Notes under the pieces: model-generated | What the model was told of the DNA's origin: nothing | Seen by the model: only the letters and a program-made list of their open reading frames with translations | The model's database searches: none | Origin: G963691835 sp963691835 | GTDB taxonomy: Bacteria; Pseudomonadota; Alphaproteobacteria; Thalassobaculales; Thalassobaculaceae | Length of the DNA stretch: 64,000 nucleotides | Assembly: GCA_963691835.1 (NCBI GenBank) | Contig: OY829383.1 | Location: 5,208,001-5,272,000 of the forward strand | Direction: 5' to 3' | Made by a program: the position numbers and the translations under genes | Shown here: piece by piece, positions 26,451 to 34,927 of the stretch | Layout: the number at the start of each line of letters is the position of its first letter | Numbering within the stretch: position 1 is the first letter of the stretch

Positions 26451-27305
26451 TTACTCCGCCGCCGCCTTGGCCGTCTCACGTGCGTAGGCCCAATAGAGCG
26501 CCCTTGCCTTTTGGTAGAGCGGTTCCGGCTGAAGATCCCGGTCCTCGACCTTCGTCACCGGGACGACCTTTCCATGATTGCCGGTTGACCAGACTTCGTC
26601 CGCATCCATGAGCGCGGCCGGCGTGATCATGGTCTCTTCCACCGGCTCGCCCGCTTCACGCAGCAGTTGGATCACACGCTGCCGGGTAATGCCGTTCAGG
26701 AAGGTGCCGTTGATGGCGGGCGTGGAGACGACGCCGTCCTTCGCCATGAACAGATTGGCGGTCGCGAACTCGGCGACATTGCCGATGGGGTCCAAGATAA
26801 CCGCGTTGCCGAAGCCCTTGCCATTGGCTTCCTTCAACGCGCGCCCCGCGTTCGGATAAAGACAGGCGGCCTTTGCGTCGGTCGGCGCTTGGTCCGGGGC
26901 CGGGCGGCGGTGGCTGGAGATGCAGACGCTGAAGCCGGACGGATCGGGCAACGGGCTCTCAAAGATGTTGATCATGATCCGGGAGGTATCCGGGTCCGGA
27001 TAGATCCATCCCCCTTCCGCCCAGATGATCGGTTTGACGTAGAGTTCCGCGTCGGCCGGAAACTTCGCGACCCCTTCCCGGCACAGTCTCTCGATCTCCT
27101 CCGGAGACAGCGGGGAGCGCATGTTCATCTTCTCTGCCGAGGCGCAGACCCGGGCGCAATGGAGATCCAGGTCGGGTGTTGTTCCCTCGAACGCCCTGGC
27201 GCCGTCGAACACAACAGAGCCGAGCCACGTCGCCAGCGACATGGGGCCAAGAACCGGCGGATTCCCCTCGTGCCACTCGCCGTCGATCCAAGTCAGCGAT
27301 CTCAT
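26451..27305 (-). CDS. branched-chain amino acid aminotransferase-like protein (PLP fold type IV)
   Basis: A 284-residue class IV aminotransferase. The PLP lysine is K145 in the segment TDAKAACLYPNAGRAL, equivalent to the AKxxxxYxN motif of IlvE, and the cofactor-contacting Glu is in GNVAEFATANLF. FDGARAFEG near residue 33-41 is also family-typical. It would reversibly transfer an amino group between branched-chain amino acids and 2-oxoglutarate, though D-amino-acid or aminodeoxychorismate-type activities cannot be excluded in this fold. It lies alone between a dioxygenase gene and pyrD. Confidence 0.85.
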   Translation of the reverse strand: MRSLTWIDGEWHEGNPPVLGPMSLATWLGSVVFDGARAFEGTTPDLDLHCARVCASAEKMNMRSPLSPEEIERLCREGVAKFPADAELYVKPIIWAEGGWIYPDPDTSRIMINIFESPLPDPSGFSVCISSHRRPAPDQAPTDAKAACLYPNAGRALKEANGKGFGNAVILDPIGNVAEFATANLFMAKDGVVSTPAINGTFLNGITRQRVIQLLREAGEPVEETMITPAALMDADEVWSTGNHGKVVPVTKVEDRDLQPEPLYQKARALYWAYARETAKAAAE

Positions 27306-27431
27306 GACAGTCCTCCATTGATTGGTAGATAAGCTTATCCCCGCCGTCCCTGCGATACCAGCGACGGCGTACCTGTTATCCCTGCGTTGCCCGCTGGGAA
27401 CGGCGCGGCGACTCAGGTAATGTCCTGACCA

Positions 27432-28553
27432 TTGGCTGATGAATGGGATACGTCCTTGATCGCGCGTTTGCTTGATGCCGTTGTTCCGCTAGCAAGACTC
27501 CTGGACCCGGAGACGGCGCACCGCCTCACCGTGCGGGCTCTCGCCAGCTTCCCCCAACCAGCATCGACAAAACCGGGACCGCTCGCAACGAGCGCATTTG
27601 GGCTTCACTTCCCCTCTCCCATCGGTCTGGCCGCCGGTTTCGACAAGAATGCGGAAGCTTGGCCCGGCCTCCTCTCCCTTGGGGCCGGGTTTGTCGAGGT
27701 CGGGACGATGACGCCACGCCCGCAGGCCGGCAACCCGCGCCCAAGGCTGTTCCGCTTGTCGGAGGATCACGCCGCGATCAACCGATACGGCTTCGCGAAC
27801 GAGGGTATTGAGCATTGCCTGAAGCGTCTTCACGACCGGCGCCGGTCAGGTGGGATCGTCGGGATTAATGTGGGGCCCAACAAGGACGCGGAAGATCCCG
27901 TCCAAGCCACAGCGGACGCCGTGAAGTCCGTTTCGCCATTTGCCGATTACGTGACAGTGAACGTCTCCTCTCCCAATACACCCGGGTTGCGGGACCTCCA
28001 GGCACGGGGACCGTTGACGGAGTTGCTTGATGCCGTTGATGGCGCCCGGCAGACCGACGGTAAGAAGATCCCGATCCTGCTCAAGATCGCTCCCGACCTG
28101 GATGCCGTCCGGATGGACGATATTGCGGACGTGGTTCAGGCTTCGGCTCTCGACGGACTCATCGTCTCCAACACAACGATCGACCGGCCGGCGTCGCTCT
28201 CAAGTGCGCACAAGAGTGAGACGGGGGGGCTGAGTGGGCGGCCACTGTTTAGCAAAGCAACCCGGACACTTGCGGAAATGAGAGTTCGCTTGGGTGGCAG
28301 TCTTCCGCTGATCGGCGTCGGCGGGGTCGAGGATGGGGCGACGGCCTACGCGAAAATCCGGGCTGGGGCGACACTGGTTCAGCTCTACACCGCCCTCGTG
28401 TTCCAAGGGCCGGGACTCCTCAGCCGAATAGAGACAGACCTCGCGGAGCGGCTTCGCGAGGACGGATTGTCAAACCTGTCGGACGCAGTCGGCATCGACG
28501 CCAATGCCATTGTCTCCGGCACCAGCAGCTCCGAAACCGTGAGGGCTGCCTGA
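27432..28553 (+). CDS. pyrD: dihydroorotate dehydrogenase (quinone), class 2
   Basis: The membrane-associated pyrimidine-synthesis enzyme that oxidises dihydroorotate to orotate with quinone. It has 373 residues. An amphipathic N-terminal helical region (ARLLDAVVPLARLLDPETAHRL) marks class 2; GLAAGFDKNAE, VGTMTPRPQAGNPRPRLFRL, and the catalytic VNVSSPNTPGLR are diagnostic, as are IGVGGVEDG and LVQLYTALVFQGP for FMN phosphate binding. No ATG is available near the start; TTG 27432 or TTG 27456 must be used. Its stop overlaps the next ATG by one base (TGATG). Confidence 0.93.
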   Translation: MADEWDTSLIARLLDAVVPLARLLDPETAHRLTVRALASFPQPASTKPGPLATSAFGLHFPSPIGLAAGFDKNAEAWPGLLSLGAGFVEVGTMTPRPQAGNPRPRLFRLSEDHAAINRYGFANEGIEHCLKRLHDRRRSGGIVGINVGPNKDAEDPVQATADAVKSVSPFADYVTVNVSSPNTPGLRDLQARGPLTELLDAVDGARQTDGKKIPILLKIAPDLDAVRMDDIADVVQASALDGLIVSNTTIDRPASLSSAHKSETGGLSGRPLFSKATRTLAEMRVRLGGSLPLIGVGGVEDGATAYAKIRAGATLVQLYTALVFQGPGLLSRIETDLAERLREDGLSNLSDAVGIDANAIVSGTSSSETVRAA

Positions 28554-29731
28554 TGCCGTTGGTGGGGACAATTGCTCTGGCGCTGGCAGCCGGTGTTGCC
28601 GTGGCGGGCGGCGCATATTTCTTCGTGCCGGTCGACGTCGCGGCCCTTGCCGGTGGCGTGATCGCGAGCCTGACCCTCGCCGTGCTGACCCGGCTTCAAG
28701 GCGGAACGACGGACGGCCGCCGCATTCGGCAAATGGAGATTCTCGCCCGCGAGATTGCCGACCTGCGGGGAGAATTGGACGATGCGCGCGATGAAATCGC
28801 CGGTTTGCGGGACGAGGTCGCACAGATTCCCGACACGAGTGCCGTCCTCGCGGAGCTGAAGGTCCTTCAGGGTTTGATGCAGCAACTACCTGCTCGAAAA
28901 AGCGGGCAAAGCGCGGCCAAGAAAGACGCACCGGCCGAAGCTGCGAACGGCGCACCCGCACCCCGCCCGACAACGAGGCGGATCGGGAACGACGAGCTTC
29001 TCTCAATCATCGAGGACGGCATCCGCGCGGACAGGATCGAGCTTTATCTTCAGCCCATCGTCACCCTTCCCCAGCGAAAGCGCGTGTTCTACGAGTGCTT
29101 CTCCCGAATTCACGGGGAGTCGGGGGAGATCATTGCGCCTGAGCAGTACATCCCGGTTGCGGAGCGAGCCGGGCTGGTCTCCGCCATCGACAACCTTCTG
29201 CTTTTCCGGTGCGTGCAGTTGGTCCGGCGCGCCCGGCGTGACCATCTCAACGTTCAGTTCTTCTGCAACATCTCAAACACCAGCCTGACGGATGTCGATT
29301 TCTTTCAGGACTTCGTCGATTTCCTGGCGCAAAACCGCGGGCTGGCAGACAGCCTCATATTTGAGTTTGATCAGAGCGCCATCGCGCATCCGAGCTATGA
29401 GACCCAGGTGAACCTGCAACGCCTTGGCGCCATGGGCTTCCGGTTCTCCCTCGATCAGGTGAATGACCTCAACCTGGACCTCTCGAACCTGTCCGGGCTC
29501 GGGTTCAAATACATTAAGGCGAACGCCCACCTTATCCACGAGTTCACGGACGGCGAGCCGCCCCGGCTCGACATGCGCGCCTTTAAGGGAGCCCTCGATC
29601 GATACGCCATGGATCTGATCATTGAGAAGATCGAGACAGAAGACATGCTTCTCGATCTGTTGGAGTTGAAGGTTGATTTCGGCCAGGGGTATTTGTTCGG
29701 CGAGCCGAGAGCGAGCGCGCGAACGGACTAA
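28553..29731 (+). CDS. membrane-anchored EAL-domain protein with altered active site
   Basis: A 392-residue protein. Two N-terminal membrane spans (residues about 5-28 and 31-48) are followed by a coiled coil (about 58-105), an Ala/Pro/Lys linker, and an EAL-like domain from about residue 145. In c-di-GMP phosphodiesterases the motifs are EAL, DDFG and EGVE; here they read ECF, LDQVND and EKIE. One Glu of each metal site is kept but the second Asp of DDFG is Gln. The fold markers LYLQPI, CNIS and GQGYLFGEP remain. It is probably a weak or inactive enzyme, perhaps a c-di-GMP receptor. Translational coupling with pyrD (TGATG) is notable. Confidence 0.82.
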   Translation: MPLVGTIALALAAGVAVAGGAYFFVPVDVAALAGGVIASLTLAVLTRLQGGTTDGRRIRQMEILAREIADLRGELDDARDEIAGLRDEVAQIPDTSAVLAELKVLQGLMQQLPARKSGQSAAKKDAPAEAANGAPAPRPTTRRIGNDELLSIIEDGIRADRIELYLQPIVTLPQRKRVFYECFSRIHGESGEIIAPEQYIPVAERAGLVSAIDNLLLFRCVQLVRRARRDHLNVQFFCNISNTSLTDVDFFQDFVDFLAQNRGLADSLIFEFDQSAIAHPSYETQVNLQRLGAMGFRFSLDQVNDLNLDLSNLSGLGFKYIKANAHLIHEFTDGEPPRLDMRAFKGALDRYAMDLIIEKIETEDMLLDLLELKVDFGQGYLFGEPRASARTD

Positions 29732-29789
29732 GTTTATTGCCAACCGTCCGTTCAGCGGCCGGCCATTCCATTCAATAGGACAATGCCCC

Positions 29790-30665
29790 ATGGATCGCAT
29801 TCACGGACTGCGTGAGATCGCCGACGACTTCGATGGATTCATCTTTGATGTCTGGGGCACCCTTTATGATGGCGGCGCAGCCTTCGAACAAGCCGTTTCG
29901 TCCCTGCAGGCGCTGCGGGATCTGGGGAAACGGATTGCCATTCTGTCGAACTCGCCGCAGCGTCCAGGCACAGTGGCCGGGCGGCTCGACCGCATCGGCA
30001 TAACGGCAGATCTCTACGATGGGATTGTGACATCCGGCGGGGTGACACACGACCTTCTGATCAAGCGGACCGGGCCTTTCTCGGATCTGGGAGAGCGCGT
30101 GTTCCAAACCGGCCCCGTGCGCTTCCCTGAGACCCTCCCCGATCGTGGCTACATCTCCGTGGATCGCGTCGCGGCGGCGGACTGGATCTTGTGCTCCGGC
30201 CCCGATGAACCAATGGCGACACTTCAGTCTTTCGACCCCATGCTGGATGCGGCGATCGCAGCGGGCGTTCCCATGGTCTGCGCGAACCCGGACCTCGAAG
30301 TCGTCCAGCAAGGGAAACGACAGATTTGCGCCGGGGCGATCGCAAAAGCCTATGCGGATCGCGGCGGACGGGTTGTGTCAATCGGCAAGCCGCACCCTGA
30401 GGTATTTGAGCGTTCTATGTCGATCCTCGAAATCGACACGCCGAGCCGATGCCTGATGATCGGCGATAACCTATCTACCGATGTGTTGGGCGCTGCCCGT
30501 GCCGGTCTGGCATCCTTGCTGCTAACCCAAGGGATCCATGCCGAGCACCTCGGCCCGACCCCCGCCATGTCGGCTGTCGAAGATCTCAGCTCAGAATTGA
30601 AGTTGAGACAACCGACCTACGTCGACCACGCCATCGCGTGGAGCGTGGCTCCAAACGCAGGGTAG
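29790..30665 (+). CDS. HAD-superfamily class IIA hydrolase (TIGR01459-like)
   Basis: A 291-residue phosphatase-like protein. The nucleophile D20 lies in FDVWGTLYDG; the second Asp of the usual DxD is Trp, as is usual for this alphaproteobacterial subfamily. ILSNSPQRP supplies motif II, GKPHPEVFE the Lys of motif III, and MIGDNLSTDVLGA motif IV, with the C2 cap between. It resembles NagD/UmpH sugar or nucleotide monophosphatases. The substrate is unknown. The ATG at 29790 is preferred over an upstream extension that would overlap the EAL gene. Confidence 0.85.
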   Translation: MDRIHGLREIADDFDGFIFDVWGTLYDGGAAFEQAVSSLQALRDLGKRIAILSNSPQRPGTVAGRLDRIGITADLYDGIVTSGGVTHDLLIKRTGPFSDLGERVFQTGPVRFPETLPDRGYISVDRVAAADWILCSGPDEPMATLQSFDPMLDAAIAAGVPMVCANPDLEVVQQGKRQICAGAIAKAYADRGGRVVSIGKPHPEVFERSMSILEIDTPSRCLMIGDNLSTDVLGAARAGLASLLLTQGIHAEHLGPTPAMSAVEDLSSELKLRQPTYVDHAIAWSVAPNAG

Positions 30666-30691
30666 AACAATCAAGGTTTGAATTACCAGAA

Positions 30692-31051
30692 TCAGTACCG
30701 TTTTTGCTCTTCGTCAAAAAGCAGCAAGGCTTTATCAAAATAACCCGGAAAAGGAAGTTGCGTCGGCTGCCTCAGCGATGATGCGTACATCGATTTCCGG
30801 TTGGCCTCGGCCGCCTCTGCAACCAGTCTAAAATACATCAATAGAAATACACGTAGCGACGAAGACATACTTGAAGCCCGCCTACGATCATCAACTTCAG
30901 TACACAATTCATCGATACTGATTTCTTCTCTTCGACAAATCTCGATAAGACCTCCCCAAATCTGATCCTCAAGGCTAACGCTTGTGCGCCGAGATCCAAT
31001 GATTATATTCTTCCTTACCCTATCACCACCGAGTCTTTTCACTTCTGACAT
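30692..31051 (-). CDS. ribbon-helix-helix domain protein (RHH_4 type)
   Basis: A protein of about 119 residues with a central ribbon-helix-helix DNA-binding region: RKNIIIGSRRTSVSLEDQIW forms the strand and first helix, and ICRREEISIDELCTEVDD the second. The same pattern occurs in the protein at 57726-58007 (RTSVSLEVAAWNGLSEICRREAVSLDELC), so the two are paralogues. These alphaproteobacterial proteins often regulate cell-cycle or motility-related genes, but the target here is unknown. The start is uncertain: ATG 31051 has AAGGA very close; GTG 31066 or TTG 31084 would also work. The gene is rather AT-rich compared with its neighbours. Confidence 0.7.
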   Translation of the reverse strand: MSEVKRLGGDRVRKNIIIGSRRTSVSLEDQIWGGLIEICRREEISIDELCTEVDDRRRASSMSSSLRVFLLMYFRLVAEAAEANRKSMYASSLRQPTQLPFPGYFDKALLLFDEEQKRY

Positions 31052-31295
31052 ATCCTTGCTGGCCACGAGACACCATCCGACCAAAATTCCAGAAACACAC
31101 TATCGTGTGTTTAAATGGCGCAGCGCCACCCAAAGTGCAATACCTTAGATAGAAATCCCGTCTTAATAGTCTCGGAACACCAGAAAACCCTCCTTATGAC
31201 TTGGTTAACACCGTAGACCTTGATTGGCTCCCGGAAGCCCGGTAATCCAGTAGGGTCGTATTGTTCGGCGGAGACAGCTCAAGGGAACGTCAAGA

Positions 31296-31811
31296 ATGAA
31301 CGGAACGCCGGAATCGCAGCTTGACCGCGTCGGATGGCAACTTCTCAGGGTCCTTCAGGAAGACGCCCGATTGTCCTTCAGCGAGTTGGGCCGCAGGATC
31401 GGCCTGTCTTCACCAGCTGTCGCCGAACGTGTTCGACGCATGGAAGACCAGGGGATCATCACGAGTTATCGGACCCTGGTTGATCCTGCGAAACTTGGCT
31501 ACCCCACGATGGCGTTCATCCACCTTATCGCCGTCGGAGATCAGCACACGGCCATCCAAAAGCTTGCCCACACCTTGAGTGAGATTCTGGAGTGCCATCA
31601 CGTCACCGGCCGGGATGCGTACATCATTAAGGCCGTCGTCTCGTCCATGACCCATCTGGAACATGTCATCTCCCAACTTCGGCCTCTTGGCGATACGGAG
31701 ACATCCATCGTTCTTTCGTCGCCCGTAAAGAACAAAATGATACTCGCCGGAGCCAGCGTAAGAGTTGGCGCGCAATTGCCGCCGATGGCGCTCCTTGAAA
31801 CCGATGAGTGA
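31296..31811 (+). CDS. Lrp/AsnC family transcriptional regulator
   Basis: A 171-residue feast/famine regulator. The N-terminal HTH is clear (LDRVGWQLLRVLQEDARLSFSELGRRIGLSSPAVAERVRRMEDQGII, residues about 9-55), followed by the ligand-binding RAM domain with ECHHVTGRDAYIIKAVV. Such proteins form octamers or larger and sense amino acids. AAGGGA precedes the ATG. No neighbouring amino-acid gene is co-directional, so it probably acts at a distance or on itself. The divergent RHH gene shares the 240-base upstream region. Confidence 0.9.
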   Translation: MNGTPESQLDRVGWQLLRVLQEDARLSFSELGRRIGLSSPAVAERVRRMEDQGIITSYRTLVDPAKLGYPTMAFIHLIAVGDQHTAIQKLAHTLSEILECHHVTGRDAYIIKAVVSSMTHLEHVISQLRPLGDTETSIVLSSPVKNKMILAGASVRVGAQLPPMALLETDE

Positions 31812-32142
31812 TACGATTGCGCTAACTCCAATCTGATGCATCTCACACCTTGAATACAAATGCACTCCAATCACTTTGAAGAATTGTATGATCCCCAAGT
31901 GTGATATCCAGATAAATTCATACTCACTTGGCATATCTTTATATTTTTATTGAGCTCTTTATTATCTGCCCGATTTCATTGACTTTGATGACTCGTGATC
32001 CACCGTCACATCCTCGGGCCGCCGGGCGTGAAGTCTCCGTGATTTTTGCACGTTCTCCGCCCAACAGCATCCATCATCTTTGCAAGCTCATCCGACTCTC
32101 GGGTATATTCCGATAAAGCCTGGGATGGAAAAGGATGGTCAG
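31812..32142 (+). promoter_or_regulatory. AT-rich non-coding gap with promoter for the HTH gene
   Basis: No supported gene lies in these 331 bases. A sigma-70-type promoter is visible near the right end: TTGCAA (32080-32085), 18 bases, TATATT (32104-32109). This argues against starts upstream of 32110 for the following HTH gene. The left part is AT-rich with short inverted segments but no convincing terminator. Confidence 0.5.
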
Positions 32143-32547
32143 ATGGCAACTGCAAAGGGATACACGCCGGCATTCGGCCGCAGAATCTCACATGCGATCG
32201 CATGCGCGGGCGGCGTTCTCAATACGTCGCGGAAACTGGAGGTGAACAAGGACACCCCGGCCCGCTGGCGCGACGGCGAAACCAAGATTTCTCTTTATCA
32301 CGTGCATGAACTCGCCCGCGTTGCCGGGGTCAATCCGTCATGGCTTGCGTTCGGCGAATCCACACCATCGGGGGAAGCCTCATCGTCCATAACCCCCGAA
32401 CTGGTGGAACAGGCCGCGCTAGAGGTCCTGTTGAACGTCCAAACAGACAGCGCCGTCCCAGACGCCGAGGTCACGGCGGCTACCATTCGGGCGCGCCTGC
32501 AGTCCAACGGCGCCGACGACTTCTATCAGCGCGAGTCTGCCGCTTAA
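32143..32547 (+). CDS. XRE-like helix-turn-helix protein
   Basis: A 134-residue protein with an N-terminal lambda-repressor-like HTH: FGRRISHAIACAGGVLNTSRKLEVNKDTPARWRDGETKISLYHVHELARVAGVNPSWLAFGE (split here by eye at positions about 12-72) fits the XRE fold with recognition around TPARWRDGE. The C-terminal part is acidic and helical. AAGGA stands 7 bases before ATG 32143; ATG 32125 is possible. A promoter lies at 32080-32109. Chromosomal single XRE regulators are hard to assign; no toxin or phage gene is adjacent. Confidence 0.72.
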   Translation: MATAKGYTPAFGRRISHAIACAGGVLNTSRKLEVNKDTPARWRDGETKISLYHVHELARVAGVNPSWLAFGESTPSGEASSSITPELVEQAALEVLLNVQTDSAVPDAEVTAATIRARLQSNGADDFYQRESAA

Positions 32548-32561
32548 CCCATTGCCCGGGT

Positions 32562-32586
32562 GGCGGCGCCGGAGGCCGGTGCCGCC
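32562..32586. terminator. GC-rich hairpin between convergent genes
   Basis: An 11-base stem (GGCGGCGCCGG at 32562-32572; CCGGTGCCGCC at 32576-32586, one G-T pair) with a 3-base loop lies 15 bases after the HTH gene stop and before the convergent ybaK gene. There is no U-tract on either strand, so it may be a Rho-assisted or bidirectional 3'-end structure. The rest of 32587-32742 holds nothing I can support. Confidence 0.45.
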
Positions 32587-32742
32587 ATTAATGACGGAAC
32601 ATGGGGCGGATGCGCAGGTTCTGGCGTGTGCCGTAGGTCTTCTGGCGGGCTCGATGACCTTTTTCTCGCGGCGAAGACTTGGTTTTCGGCACCCATCGGA
32701 ACGCCCGCGCCGGCCAACCTGACGGCCAACCGTCAGCGATGG

Positions 32743-33225
32743 TCAGTCCACCTTTATGTCGGCGGCAACGGCTCCAGTTATACGGGTCAGCTCACTGGGC
32801 GTCAGACGAAACACCGACTTTGGCGTACCCGCTGCACACCATATTGTCTCAAACTCGAAAAGATCGGCATCCAGATAGACGGAAGGCGCTTGGACGTGGC
32901 CGAGCGGCGGGACGCCGCCAATGGCAAACCCTGTCATCGCACGCACGTAGTCGGCGTCTGCCCGTTTAATCTTTGCTCCTTCGAGCAGCGCAACTTTGGA
33001 CACGTCGACGCGGTTGATCCCGGAGGCAACAACCAAAACCGGCTGACCGGTCTCCTCATTCCGAAAAACGAGAGACTTCCCGATCTGAGCCACCGTCGTA
33101 CCGATCGCTGACGCTGCATCCTCAGCCGTCCGGGTGCTGTCCGGCATCTCCTGAACCCGCCCTTGATAGCCCATTTGGCTCAACAATCGGTCTATGCGCT
33201 CAGCGGAAGGTTGGAGCTTCACCAT
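32743..33225 (-). CDS. YbaK/aminoacyl-tRNA deacylase-type protein
   Basis: A 160-residue single-domain member of the YbaK/ProX editing-domain family, which hydrolyses mischarged Cys- or Ala-tRNA(Pro) and relatives in trans. Typical segments are TVAQIGKSLVFR (conserved Lys), LVVASGINRVDVSKV, FAIGGVPPLGH and CAAGTPKSVFRLTPSEL. Start choice is between ATG 33225 and two GTG codons just upstream. It lies alone and leftward; an AT-rich region follows its start. Which tRNA is edited cannot be told from sequence. Confidence 0.88.
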   Translation of the reverse strand: MVKLQPSAERIDRLLSQMGYQGRVQEMPDSTRTAEDAASAIGTTVAQIGKSLVFRNEETGQPVLVVASGINRVDVSKVALLEGAKIKRADADYVRAMTGFAIGGVPPLGHVQAPSVYLDADLFEFETIWCAAGTPKSVFRLTPSELTRITGAVAADIKVD

Positions 33226-33374
33226 CACCACATCTCGTGTCTGAAATCATGAAGCCACAATATATTCCAAAAATTACTTAATGATCGACAATAAATTTGA
33301 GATCTAAACTGCATTAGACAAGCATCTAATCAGAAGTCCTTCAGAGTTCAATTACGTACAATCAGTTAAAGCCC

Positions 33375-33383
33375 TGCTATAAT
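33375..33383 (+). promoter_or_regulatory. extended -10 promoter before the broken small gene
   Basis: TGC followed by a perfect TATAAT (33378-33383) forms an extended -10 element in an AT-rich stretch. No good -35 is seen, which is normal for extended -10 promoters. Transcription would begin near 33390, about 45 bases before ATG 33435. Confidence 0.5.
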
Positions 33384-33434
33384 TGGAAAACGTTATATAT
33401 TGATTTCGAGTATGGGAGTGTGACGGTCAAAATT

Positions 33435-33621
33435 ATGGCTAATCGTACACGAAATGAGCGCAGCCACCTGCGCTTGATTGAAGGCCGCAAAGGGGAAACC
33501 TTGGGCGACCGGACAATCATGGATGTTGTCTCAACGCTCCAAACAGGCGCGGGATGGATCCACACTCGTGGAACTCGTGGAAGAAGTCGCAACCGTGCTC
33601 GTTCGGAACAAAGGACACTGA
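33435..33621 (+). pseudogene. small protein gene with apparent single-base frameshift
   Basis: Reading from ATG 33435 gives ANRTRNERSHLRLIEGRKGE and then TIMDVVSTLQTG in one frame; from the GGG at 33551-33553 protein-like sequence continues in the next frame as DGSTLVELVEEVATVLV and ends RNKGH at TGA 33619-33621. Removing one G of that run would give one continuous product of about 61 residues. The unshifted frame instead runs into an Arg-rich, unlikely tail (to 33662). Either the gene is broken, the base is a sequence error, or a programmed shift occurs. Family unknown. The surrounding gap (33226-33777) otherwise holds only promoter signals. Confidence 0.45.
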
Positions 33622-33681
33622 GAACGCACGCCGTTCCCCGGTCGTCTTTTCCGTGCTGTTAACCGCCCACCTTATGGATCT

Positions 33682-33711
33682 TGACCTCTTTAGGCCGGAG
33701 AGCGTATAAGC
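33682..33711 (+). promoter_or_regulatory. sigma-70-type promoter for rpmB
   Basis: TTGACC (33682-33687) and TATAAG (33706-33711) are spaced by 18 bases, placing transcription start near 33718 and a leader of about 60 bases before rpmB. Confidence 0.55.
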
Positions 33712-33777
33712 CTTCCTCTTCGGCGAGGCTGGCTTGTGGCCCCCGCTGGCTACCCAAGACAGTTCGAGAGAAAAACC

Positions 33778-34080
33778 ATGGCACGTCGCTGCAGCATCAC
33801 GGGTAAGGGCGTTCAGGCTGGAAACAATGTCAGCCATGCGAACAACAAGACTCGGCGCCGCTTTCTGCCCAACGTACAGGCGACCCGGCTTTGGAGCGAC
33901 AGCTTGAACAGCATGGTTCGCGTCCGGCTGAGTGCTGCCGCCATCCGCACGATTGAGCACAACGGCGGCCTCGACGCCTTTCTGATGCAAGCGAAAGCGC
34001 GGGAACTCGGCGATGAAGGCCGGAGCCTTAAGCGCCGCGTCGAGCGCGCGGTGTCCCGCCAGCAGGCGGCCGCAGCCTAA
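33778..34080 (+). CDS. rpmB: 50S ribosomal protein L28
   Basis: Ribosomal protein L28 of the large subunit, 100 residues, basic. The start ARRCSITGKGVQAGNNVSHANNKTRRRFLPNVQ is characteristic (residues 2-34), as is VRVRLSAAAIRTIEHNGG in the middle. The Ala/Gln-rich C-terminal extension is common in alphaproteobacteria. It is monocistronic, without rpmG, which is normal in this group. The ATG at 33778 is the conserved start; an upstream ATG at 33736 would add residues not found in L28. Confidence 0.96.
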   Translation: MARRCSITGKGVQAGNNVSHANNKTRRRFLPNVQATRLWSDSLNSMVRVRLSAAAIRTIEHNGGLDAFLMQAKARELGDEGRSLKRRVERAVSRQQAAAA

Positions 34081-34172
34081 ATCATCTTTCCGACTTGTTC
34101 GAATGCGGCCGGGACAAGCGATGCTTGTCGCTGTAGGCTGACTGCGTTCGCTACCTTTGCTTGGGGGACGCC

Positions 34173-34823
34173 ATGGAACGGGCGTTTGACAACCTTCATG
34201 TGGTCTCTCATCCGCTGATCAGTCACAAGCTGACAATCATGCGGCGCAAAGAGACGTCGACCTCCAAGTTTCGCCTGCTGTTAAAGGAGATCTCGCTGCT
34301 GCTGGGCTACGAGGTCACCCGGGCACTGACACTGACCACCGTCGACATCGAAACACCGGTAGCGCCGATGAAGGCGCCTTCGCTTGAGGAAGAACGTGTT
34401 GTCATCGTCAGCGTCCTGCGCGCTGGCCTTGGCATGGTCGAGGGCCTTCGGGAACTTATTCCCACGGCCTATGAAGGACATGTTGGCCTGTACCGCCATC
34501 CGGTGACCCATGAGCCTGTGGAGTACATGGTACGGCTGCCCGCAGCGCGGCCTGACAGGCTCTTCATCGTGACAGACCCAATGCTCGCAACTGGAAACTC
34601 CGCCAGCCACGCCGTCGATGTCTTGAATGACCATGGGGTGCCGGATTCAAACATCCGCTTCATGGCCCTCGTAGCGGCGCCTGAGGGTGTAGCGCGATTC
34701 AATGAGAAGCACGGGACGGTTCCGATCTTTACCGCATCGCTGGATGAACGGCTAAACGAGAAGGCCTACATCGTTCCCGGCCTCGGCGATGCTGGGGACC
34801 GTTTGTTCGGTACGGAAGAGTGA
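34173..34823 (+). CDS. upp: uracil phosphoribosyltransferase
   Basis: Salvage enzyme that makes UMP from uracil and PRPP; 216 residues, cytoplasmic. The start region VVSHPLISHKLTIMRRKETST, the RAGLGMVEGL loop, and the PRPP-binding VTDPMLATGNSA (near residue 130) followed by the C-terminal uracil loop YIVPGLGDAGDRLFGT identify it firmly. ATG 34173 is preferred over TTG 34161; GGGGGAC lies upstream. It ends before a copy of the dispersed repeat, with folB convergent. Confidence 0.96.
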   Translation: MERAFDNLHVVSHPLISHKLTIMRRKETSTSKFRLLLKEISLLLGYEVTRALTLTTVDIETPVAPMKAPSLEEERVVIVSVLRAGLGMVEGLRELIPTAYEGHVGLYRHPVTHEPVEYMVRLPAARPDRLFIVTDPMLATGNSASHAVDVLNDHGVPDSNIRFMALVAAPEGVARFNEKHGTVPIFTASLDERLNEKAYIVPGLGDAGDRLFGTEE

Positions 34824-34927
34824 CACCTGAGGGAGCCGCGGGAGTGGCTTGGCGCTGGAGACGCGTGTCAGGCGCTTGGATCACTTTGTGGTCAAAGCGC
34901 TGGTCGTAAATTTTCTCGACCTGACTG

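Noticed and set aside
31928..32116. Short hydrophobic open frame in the gap after the Lrp gene.
   Set aside because: It overlaps the promoter of the HTH gene, has no ribosome-binding site and lies in AT-rich non-coding DNA.
32591..32722. A 43-codon frame with a short hydrophobic stretch between the HTH gene and ybaK.
   Set aside because: No convincing ribosome-binding site and it follows directly on a hairpin; conservation would be needed to call it.
32560..33111. Plus-strand open frame opposite ybaK.
   Set aside because: YbaK has conserved family segments; the plus frame has none.
33709..33735. Hairpin AAGCC...GGCTT before rpmB as a possible leader regulator.
   Set aside because: Its left arm overlaps the -10 element, so most of the structure would not be in the transcript if the promoter call is right.
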